NCBI GenBank assembly: GCA_903888345.1
Contig: CAISTG010000003.1
Location: forward strand, 1-33,852
Length of the DNA: 33,852 nt
Direction of reading: 5' to 3'
DNA from: Candidatus Buchananbacteria bacterium
Lineage (GTDB): Bacteria; Patescibacteriota; Patescibacteriia; 2-01-FULL-39-33
Shown here: positions 10,190 through 19,000 of the stretch, one piece after another
Layout: every line of letters begins with the position of its first letter
How positions within the stretch are numbered: position 1 is the first letter of the stretch
Translations under genes and position numbers: made by a program
Notes under the pieces: generated by a model
Databases searched by the model: none
Told to the model about the DNA's origin: nothing
Seen by the model: only the letters and a program-made list of their open reading frames with translations

Positions 10190-11092
10190 TTAATGCCTCC
10201 GCTTTAATTTTAACATTAAAGATGGCAGGCTGGCAATGACTAAAAGTAAAATTATGATAATGAGAATTTTAAACGAACTAGTTTGCCAAAAGGCTAAAGA
10301 GATAACTGGATCAAGACGCGCTAATTTAATGTTGCCAGCAGCATCGGTAGCTTTAAAATAATGATACTGTTGAAATTCTGTAATCGGTAAGACGAACGGA
10401 CTATAGATATTAATAAAGTGTAATGAATTTATTTTTTGTTGATCAGTTTCGGGATTAAATTTTCGATTGGAAGTCGCTAGTGCAGTTTCGGTTAAACCCG
10501 ATTGTTTATCGACAATATTAAAAATTAATAAATAGTTATTGTCGGATAAATTTTCCGGTTTGATAATGTTTAAGGCAAGTATTTCCGGTGCTGTTTGATC
10601 GGTTTTAATTTGATCATTAAGTGTTTGTCGCACTTGTTGATCAAGAGTTTGGTTTTTAGCGATTGAAACATTGGCTAGCTGGCCGGTGCCGTCATTAAGA
10701 TAGATTTCAAAATCTTTGGGATTTAAAACGACGGGCGATTCAGAGATGTCGTTGTTAGAATTACAAGTGATAGTAGCAATTGACCCAGTGCCAGTATAGC
10801 CGCCGGGAATGATTCCAGCAAAAGAAATTTCGCCATTGTTACTCGCCGGGCTATTAATCCAAGTGTTGATAATTGAACTTGCTCCCGATTGAACAGTACA
10901 TTCGCGTTCAGTCGGTGTAAAAAAAATTTTTCCTGCCAAGGTATTGATACTGGTAGCTCCTGTATCGATGGTTACTGTTACTGCTGTCTTAGTTGGCGTT
11001 TCATTGTCAGTAACCAAATAAAGCGAAACAGCGCCGGCCGAGTGGGCGACAAATAAGAGCGCGAGTGAGGTGAGGAGTATTTTTTTGGTCAT
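10190..11092 (-). CDS. Membrane-anchored protein with cohesin-like domain and C-terminal TM
   Basis: Signal peptide; VSLYLVTDNETPTKTAVTVTIDTGATSINTLAGKIFFTPTERE...GEISFAGIIPGGYTGTGSIATITCNSNND...FEIYLNDGTGQ; C-terminal FKILIIIILLLVIASLPSLMLKLKRRH. Confidence 0.7.
   Translation of the reverse strand: MTKKILLTSLALLFVAHSAGAVSLYLVTDNETPTKTAVTVTIDTGATSINTLAGKIFFTPTERECTVQSGASSIINTWINSPASNNGEISFAGIIPGGYTGTGSIATITCNSNNDISESPVVLNPKDFEIYLNDGTGQLANVSIAKNQTLDQQVRQTLNDQIKTDQTAPEILALNIIKPENLSDNNYLLIFNIVDKQSGLTETALATSNRKFNPETDQQKINSLHFINIYSPFVLPITEFQQYHYFKATDAAGNIKLARLDPVISLAFWQTSSFKILIIIILLLVIASLPSLMLKLKRRH
10657..11029 (-). other. Cohesin-like domain
   Basis: GEISFAGIIPGGYTGTGSIATITC matches VSFEGVIPNPGFTGSGRVLTVTF of the neighbouring gene; both end with NDGxG. 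Confidence 0.6.
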
Positions 11093-11096
11093 AGGT

Positions 11097-12470
11097 TTAT
11101 CCGGTCCAATAATAAGCGATTATGCTAAAGTCGGCGAGATCAATTTTGCCGTCGCCATTTAATCTTTCTTTTTCGGTAGCGATGATGGCTCCGGTCAATT
11201 TACGTTTATACCAATAGGCGGCGATGGAGAAATCGACTAAATTAACTTTGCCATCTTTATTCATATCTCCCTTCAGGAACTTAACTGTTGGCTTGGCAAT
11301 AATATTTTGGGTACCAACCTGGAAATCAACCTCTTTACCGAAGGGGCTAATTTCGGTAGCGACAGCGGTTTTGGATTTGGCTTTATGTCCGCCGATTTCT
11401 AGAGGTGAGGTGTCTAAGTTATAGAGGTAGGCGCCGTATTTGTCGGTTGCAGTATTGGCAAAAATTTCATTTTCGGAGTTGATGGCAATAACCACACTGC
11501 CATTAGGGACACTTTGGCCAAAAATAGCCAAATTATCGCCTCGTTTGACCTCCTGTTTATCCACAGAGATAGAGGGGGCGATAAATATACCACTAATAGT
11601 CACACTGGATCCAGTTGTTAGGGTGACGGGAAAAGTTTGGGTTAAGGACTGAGACCCGGAGTTATCCACAGAGTTAACGCCGAAATTATAGGTTCCAGGG
11701 GTTAAGCCATTGATGCTAATCTCAAAGTTGGCATCTGGTCCAGATTTGGTGGTCGCAATTAATTGTCCGTCACGGAGTAAGATGACATCGGTTAGCGGAT
11801 AGGCGCGTCCCTTGAATGTTGCTGAGGCAGTTCCACTAATGGGTGGCAAGCCACCTCCGCCTCCTCCTCCACCGCCACTAGGTGGACAGGTACCACAATC
11901 GGCGGGGCAGCTAGAACAGGTCTCGCCACCATTACAATTGCCATTGCCGCAAGCCGGAGTCATTGGTGTTGCTGAAACTTGAGTCGAAGTAGCGATGTCA
12001 TTATTTAAATTATCTTTGACTTTGATGACAAAATAATAAGGCGTGTCATTGGTTAGTCCGGATTTGGTATAAGTGGTGACAGCACCGACACTAGTAAAAG
12101 TATATGGCCCACCAGAGGTTGTTGACCAGCCAACAGAATAGCCGGAAACAGTCCAACCAAGTATGCCGATCGCTGGTGTCCAACTGAGGGCGACTTGGTG
12201 ATTGCCGGCGGTGGCGGCAATAATGGGAGTGTTGACCATCGGGAAGTATAACCAGCCGGCTTTAAGATTGAAATCACTAGACTGGCTAGGACCGATGCTG
12301 ATTTGTGAGATCGCTCCGCTTAATTGAAAATTAGTCGAAGCAGAATAACCACCGGGTGCTATGGCGCTATCAAGAACTTTCATAGTTGCCGAAGCAAAAT
12401 AAACCACTGGGCAAAAAAATGCCAGTGAGATAATTATGGTAGCTAATGAAATTTTAAAAAGTCGCTGCAC
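11097..12470 (-). CDS. Secreted protein with FN3 domain, Cys cluster, carboxypeptidase-regulatory-like segment and C-terminal type I dockerin
   Basis: GTG start; FN3 (NHQVALSWTPAIGILGWTVSGYSVGWSTTSGGPYT...LTNDTPYYFVIKVKD); CGNGNCNGGETCSSCPADCGTC; poly-Gly; C-term GDMNKDGKVNLVDFSIAAYWYK...LNGDGKIDLADFSIIAYYW. Confidence 0.8.
   Translation of the reverse strand: MQRLFKISLATIIISLAFFCPVVYFASATMKVLDSAIAPGGYSASTNFQLSGAISQISIGPSQSSDFNLKAGWLYFPMVNTPIIAATAGNHQVALSWTPAIGILGWTVSGYSVGWSTTSGGPYTFTSVGAVTTYTKSGLTNDTPYYFVIKVKDNLNNDIATSTQVSATPMTPACGNGNCNGGETCSSCPADCGTCPPSGGGGGGGGGLPPISGTASATFKGRAYPLTDVILLRDGQLIATTKSGPDANFEISINGLTPGTYNFGVNSVDNSGSQSLTQTFPVTLTTGSSVTISGIFIAPSISVDKQEVKRGDNLAIFGQSVPNGSVVIAINSENEIFANTATDKYGAYLYNLDTSPLEIGGHKAKSKTAVATEISPFGKEVDFQVGTQNIIAKPTVKFLKGDMNKDGKVNLVDFSIAAYWYKRKLTGAIIATEKERLNGDGKIDLADFSIIAYYWTG
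11100..11278 (-). other. Type I dockerin domain (two F-hand-like repeats)
   Basis: DMNKDGKVNLVDF and RLNGDGKIDLADF; second loop has Arg where the first Asp ligand would be. Confidence 0.75.
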
Positions 12471-12536
12471 GATTTTTTATTACAGTTTATATATTTACCC
12501 ACAACTCTAGCCGCCGTCATTTAAGGTCCCGCAGAT

Positions 12537-12607
12537 GTCATTCCGGGCTTGACCCGGAATCTCCTTCTGTGTGATGGGCTCAGATTCCGGATCAAGTCCG
12601 GAATGAC
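12537..12607. repeat. REPIN-like double palindrome, family A copy 1
   Basis: GTCATTCCGGGCTTGACCCGGAATCT ... CAGATTCCGGATCAAGTCCGGAATGAC; halves are inverted copies. Confidence 0.9.
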
Positions 12608-12687
12608 TTGCGAACGGAATAAAAAAATATTTTTTACTTATCCCCAGTTACTAAAATAATCGTTAGGAAAAAAATATTGTTTTGTGT

Positions 12688-12693
12688 TATAAT
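12688..12693 (+). promoter_or_regulatory. -10 element (TATAAT)
   Basis: ttttgtgttataataa, same extended context as at 3274. Confidence 0.5.
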
Positions 12694-12707
12694 AAATACA
12701 TTATACC

Positions 12708-12827
12708 ATGAGAAAAATAATTTCTCAATCGCAAAAATCATGGAAGGTGGCTGCGACTGGTGTTTTAAAAAAAAGATGTGACAGTGTAGATATTTTCGTC
12801 ATTCTACCGCTGTCATTCCGGGCTTGA
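12708..12827 (+). CDS. Short ORF (39 aa), possibly leader peptide or truncated gene remnant
   Basis: MRKIISQSQKSWKVAATGVLKKRCDSVDIFVILPLSFRA; ATG 15 nt after TATAAT; stop TGA lies inside repeat element 12812-12883. Confidence 0.25.
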   Translation: MRKIISQSQKSWKVAATGVLKKRCDSVDIFVILPLSFRA

Positions 12828-12883
12828 CCCGGAATCTAGAATTGACGTTATGGGCTCAGATTCCGGGTCAAGCCCGGAATGAC
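12812..12883. repeat. REPIN-like double palindrome, family A copy 2
   Basis: GTCATTCCGGGCTTGACCCGGAATCTAGAATTGACGTTATGGGCTCAGATTCCGGGTCAAGCCCGGAATGAC. Confidence 0.9.
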
Positions 12884-12968
12884 AATAGTGAGAGGTTGGG
12901 ATGAGATCAAAGAATGCCCGGAATGACAATAGTGAGAGGTTGGGATGAGATCAAAGAGTGTCCGGAAT
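12872..12968. repeat. Tandem 44-bp repeat (two full copies plus partial third) overlapping the end of family A copy 2
   Basis: gcccggaatgacaatagtgagaggttgggatgagatcaaagaat at 12872 and 12916, then gtccggaat at 12960. Confidence 0.9.
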
Positions 12969-13030
12969 CACAACGGAGTGTTTTGTTTAATGTAAAAAAT
13001 AAAAAAAGTTTTCTTTTCAAAATTATTTAA

Positions 13031-16000
13031 ATGTTCTCGTTGCACAAAAAAAGAAAATCTAACATTTTATCTAAATTTGGCGTTTTATTTATTATCGCCT
13101 TAGTTTTTTTTGTCTCAAATTTTATTTCTGTTGTTCAGGCCGCTGAGGTACCGACGATAATTGGTTATCAAGGTAGACTGGCTGATGCTGATGGCAATCT
13201 ACTCGGCGGAGCGGGGACTAATTATCATTTCAAGATCTCTTTTTGGACTAGCCCGACGGTTGGAGTCGGCACCAAAGTCTGGCCGACCGGTGCGCCAAGT
13301 GATTATACGACAATGGTGCGTCATGGTTTATTTAATATCAATATTGGAGACACCGCCAATGGCTATCCTGACGCCCTGGATTATAATTTTTCTAATAATA
13401 GTAATGTCTATTTGCAAGTCGAGGTTTCTACTGATGGCTCAAGTTTTGAAACGGTTTCACCACGTCAAGCGGTTGCCAGTGCGCCATTTGCCTTAGTGGC
13501 GGGATCAGTTTCTGGGTCTGGTGCTTCGACCATGGGATCGTTGCAGGTTAATGGTAATTCCACGACTACTGGTAGTAGTTATTTGGGTAATTTGGCCGGT
13601 TTAGCTAACCAATATATTTCGCAATGGTCCGATTTGGCTAATTTTTTGCCCGCTAGTTTTTCTTCATCATCAGCTGATTTGTGGGCGTCAACCAAAGATT
13701 TTACCTCCAATATTTTGGGTGTTTTGGGTATTAATCATGGGGGCACTGGCACCTCGACAGCGCCTGGAGTTGGCCAGGTTTTGGTTGGTAACGCCAGTGG
13801 CGGTTATGACTTTGTGGCGGCTAGTAGTTTGAGCGCGGCTATTCTTAATACCAATAATACTTGGACTGGGACCAATAATTTTAATGCGACCACGACTTTT
13901 GCGGGAAATGTGGGGATTGGTGTTGCAGACCCGGGCACATTTAAACTTAACGTTAATGGTGCAATTAGAACTTCCAATAATTATTTTTATGTTGGTGCCA
14001 CTTCTCCTTGGCTCGGTTTTGTTACGGATGGAGGATCGGCATTGCCCATTAAGTCCGGTTCTTTAGCGATTGGCAATAATTATTCTAGTGCGGTAGCACC
14101 GGCTAATGGGCTATATGTGCAAGGTAATATTGGTATTGGTACTACAACTCCATTAGCCAAATTAGTAGTCCAAGGCACCTCGACGACGCCGTTATTAAGT
14201 ATTAATACCTCGTCTTCCGCCTCGGCTTTGTTTGTAGCAAGTAATGGTTATGTGGGTGTTGGTACCACGACCCCGGGGGCAATGCTTGATATTTATAGTA
14301 GCGATCCGGCAAAATACTTGCTGAATTTGACAGGAGACTCAACGGCTCATGGTCTTGGTTTGACTTTTCTTGATATTAGTTCTGCAGGAAGTTCGCGTAA
14401 TTGGGCTTTCGGTGCCTCAATTGCCGGTGGTTATGGTTGGGATTTTATGCGTAGCACAAGTAAAGGCGGTAATCCCACTACTTTAGCGATGAGAATTGAT
14501 AATAATGGCAATCTCGGTATTGGCCCCAGTTTTGTCACTGGTGCCGCATCCAAACTTTCGGTTACTGGCAACGCGTCATTCGGAACCAATTTTTATAATG
14601 TCGCCGCCCCTGCTGACGGCATGATTATTGAGGGTAACGTGGGAATTGGTACGGCTGCCCCAAGTACTAAACTCGAAGTTAGGGGTGGGACGCTTATCAA
14701 TGGTGTTACGGCTGGAACAGAAACGTATTTACAATTTAGAAACAGCAGCACCCCAGTTGCCTTACTAGGAACTGACGCCAGTATTAGCGCTGGCGCGGTA
14801 GCAGATGTCGGACTTTATGTTTATGGTAATAATAATTTTGATTTTTGGACTAATGCCACAAGAAGACTGCGAATCACTGGTTCCGGCAATGTCGGTATTG
14901 GCACCACAACGCCAACTCAAAAGTTAGATGTTGTCGGCAATATTAACATTAATTCTACTTCTAGCTATATGTTGAATGGAGTTAATGTTGTTTATGGCTC
15001 AACTACTTTATATAATTATTTTTTTGGTGCCGCTGGTAATACTTCTATGACGGGCATTGAAAATATCGCCGTGGGTGTAAATTCGTTTACTGGTAATACT
15101 TCGGGGTCTTGGAATACAGCCAATGGTGTGAACGCGCTTCATCTTAATACTACTGGTAACTATAATACCGCGATGGGTAATATTGCGCTTAATGGTGTTA
15201 ATAGTGGCAGTAATAATACAGGCATTGGCTATCAGGCACTATCAAAAATAACGGATGTAAACAATAATACTGCATTAGGCTATCAGGCGGGTCGTTTTTG
15301 GGCTGACGGTGCAACGGCGCTAGCTACCACAAGTCAATCAGTGTATATCGGATCGGGCGCGATGGGTTACAACAATTCCGATGTAAATAGCATAGTAATT
15401 GGATATCAGGCCAAGGGAATTGGTGCTAATAGTGTGGTTTTGGGTAATGATAGTATTTTGAACACAGCCTTAAAAGGGAGTGTCGGTATCGGCACGACAA
15501 CTCCCGCTGCGCCGTTGCATTTGGCGGTGACTGGTGCGCCGATGATGCAATGGGATCGTAGCGGAACGCAAATCGGCTTGATGACGGCAGCCAATAATGA
15601 CATGAATTTTATTGCCAATACTAATTTGCGTCTCGGGGCGGGCAATATTGGTTCGCAAGTTTCTTTGCTAGCTAATGGTAATTTTGGCATTGGTTCAACC
15701 AATCCTGCTTATATTCTTGATGTGGTTGGTCCGGCAGCGAGTTATGGCCAGGCGAGAATCAAAACCCAAACCACTGGCTGGGCCACACGGCTGTTCTTAG
15801 ATTCCGGCACCTTGTCATCGTCAATAACTTATTATGACAATGTCAGTGGAATGGAGTTTAAAACTAATGGATCCACAAAATTAGTGGTAATGGATAGTGG
15901 TCGCGTGGGCATCGGATCATCCAGTCCGCAATCACTGTTGACCGTTCAAGGCACCTCTACCAATTCTCTAGTGAGTATCATGACCTCCTCTTCAGTCTCC

Positions 16001-19000
16001 GCTATATTCGTTGATGCAAATGGCTATGTGGGAGTTGGTACTGCTAGTCCGACCTATCCTTTAGATATCCGTGGATATGGATCTGGTGTGTCGCAGTTGC
16101 ACTTTAATTCAGGAACTGGTGATGACGGTGGTTATATTAGAAGTAATGGGGGCAGTAATTTGAATATTTCTGGAGGTGCAGCTTATAGTAGTGGCTGGCG
16201 GGCCAAATCAACTGAAGCGGCTATTATTAATACCAACGGCTATTCTCCAGGAGACATGGTATTTTTTACTAACACGGGATTGACAGTAGGCAACGTGTTT
16301 AGTCCGACTCCTCGTTTGTATATTGCGCCGACTGGTAATGTTGGTATAGGTACGACTTCGCCCGGGTCAATGTTGACAGTACAGGCAGTTGCCGGTACTT
16401 CTCCATTAAATATTGCATCTTCAACTGGCGCTTCAATGTTGTATATTGCCAGTAACGGTTTTGTGGGCGTGGGCACGGTCAGTCCAGCGACCAACTTGGA
16501 TGTAGTCGGAAGCGGTTCTGTCAGTACCAACTGGACGGTTGCTGGAAATCTTTATAATAATTCTTTACGGCCATATTATGATTCAGCACTTAATCTTGGT
16601 GGAAACAGCATCGGCGGAGTAAATATTTTGACCAGTAATATAAGAAGATTATCTGTGGATAACTCTGGTTTGGTTGGCATTGGTACGACTTCTCCCAGTG
16701 CAACTCTAGCAGTCATGGGAACTTCCTCTTTACCTAGCATTAATCCTTTTGTTGTCGCTTCATCTTCTGGCGCAACTATGTTTGCGGTTGCTGCTAATGG
16801 CAATGTGGGAATTGGCACCTCGACGCCAGGTGCCGCTTTGGACGTCATGGGACCAATGTGGGTGGGTGATAACCGCACTGGCAGCGGGTTTTATAAATTC
16901 ACCGGTACCGGTGGTGCTAACTATATTCAATCCGGATTGGTGCCAGTCTCTGGCAGTGCCGCGCCGTTGTATTTTACCAGTATTAATAACGGCAATACCT
17001 GGATGACCTTGAGTAATGTTGGTAATTTAGGCATCGGCACAACGTCGCCAGCCGCTAGACTAGCTGTCACCGGTTCGGCATCTGATAATACTAAAGCGTT
17101 TATTGTTGCCGGTTCAACGGATATTCCAAAGTTTTGGGTTAGTGGTAATGGAACACTGGGAACATACATTGATGCTCAAACCAATTTCACTACTGTCCAA
17201 AGAAATCCCGGTCTTTTGGGCTTTCTTGGTAATTCAAATGATTATTTCATGAATTATGATACGGCCAACTTGCGAGTGATTATTGGTAATGGCGGTCTTG
17301 CGAGCAGCACCTTGACTGTCACTGGCAACGCCAGTATTGGGACAGGTTATGCCACGACATCAGCACCGACAAATGGGTTGATTGTGCAAGGTAATGTGGG
17401 CATTGGTACGGCGAGTCCTAGTCAAATGTTACAAGTAGGAGATACCTTAACTTCTGGTTCAAGACAGATTTTCATTACTGATTCTGGAACTGGCCTCAGA
17501 TTATCAAATGGTAGTGGTTCTGGTGCTTACATTCAAAGCGCTGGCACTAATGTTAATTTAGAATTTAGGGCGGGAAATAGTAATAACATGAATTATGTAT
17601 TCTCTAGCACTGGTAATGTCGGTATCGGCACTTCTACTCCGCAGGTTAAATTGGATGTAGTAGCCAGTGATTCTGGTAATACTCCTATATTTTCCACTAA
17701 TTATAACGGAGCGGGTGGAATGTTGGCTTTGCGCGCTAATGGAACTATGGCGTCACCCACCGCCTTACTAGCTAATGATTTGATTGGTGGAATGTTGGTC
17801 AGGGGCTATAACGGCTCTGGTTTTACTAGCGCCTCAAATGGGGGTGTCTATATTTACGCCGGAGAGAATTGGACTGGTAGCAATAATGGCACTTACATGA
17901 CTTTTGCTACCACACAAAATGGCGGTAGCAGAACAGAAAAGTTACGTGTGACTGGCGATGGATATATTGGCATTGGCACCTCAACACCAACAGTCTTGCT
18001 TGATGTCGGGTCAGATCAAAAAGGGACGGTAGCGAATCTTACTGGCGGTGCTAGCGGGGCTAATATTTTAACCTTCAACAGAACTAATGGGCTCAACGCC
18101 TCGGCTGGTATTAATCTTGGTAATGGTAGATTAAATTTCTCTCTGGGTGTTTATTCTCCGACTAATTCGGTTTTGGGTGCTTATTACGGTGATCCTGGAT
18201 CGGGCAATATGGCGCAAATTTTGGCTGGTGCGGATTTGGGTTCTAATACAAGCGTGGGAGTGCCAGGAATGTTTAGGGGAACTAATGCGGGGACTTCTGG
18301 CACTGATATTTCTGGCGGAGATTTGTATTTGGCCAGTGGCAAGGGAAATGGAATTGGCAGTCCCTCAAATATTTATTTTCAAACTCCGAATATTGGTGTA
18401 AGTGGCACAACGCAACAGTCATATTCAACGAAGTTGACTATATTGGGAACGGGCAATGTTGGTATTGGGACGACTACTCCTGCTTCTACTTTGATGGTTC
18501 AGGGAACTTCCGGTGTTTCGGCGCTTAATATCGCCTCTCCGACTGGATCTTCGATGTTTACGGTGCTGGCCAATGGCAACGTGGGAGTGGGGACAGCGAA
18601 TCCTGGGTATGCCAGTTATTCCCCGGTATTCCAAGTTGGCGGATCAAGTGACAGTAATTACACCTCAATTTACGCCAATAATAGTAATTCAGCTTATGGC
18701 TCATTTTTTCAACAATCAGAAGTTTCTGGTGCTACTTTATTCTTTGGAACTTACGGGAGCACAAATGCCGGCTCTTCAATATTTGGTGTTGCTAGACCGC
18801 AAAATAGTTTTATGACTGCTACTTATGGTTTAGCTATTGGCACAAATGGTGCTAATGCTAATCTTACTCTTGGTACAGCTGGTTCAGCTAGGGTCACAAT
18901 ATTGAATACCGGTAATGTCGGTATTGGCACAACAACTCCGCTGGCTACTCTTACTGTTCAAGCAACCTCTGGAGCTTCGGCGCTCAATATCGCCTCATCA

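Noticed and set aside
12537-12968. Possible CRISPR array from repeats near 12.5-13 kb
   Set aside because: Only two palindromic elements and a 44-bp head-to-tail duplication without unique spacers; no cas genes in the window.
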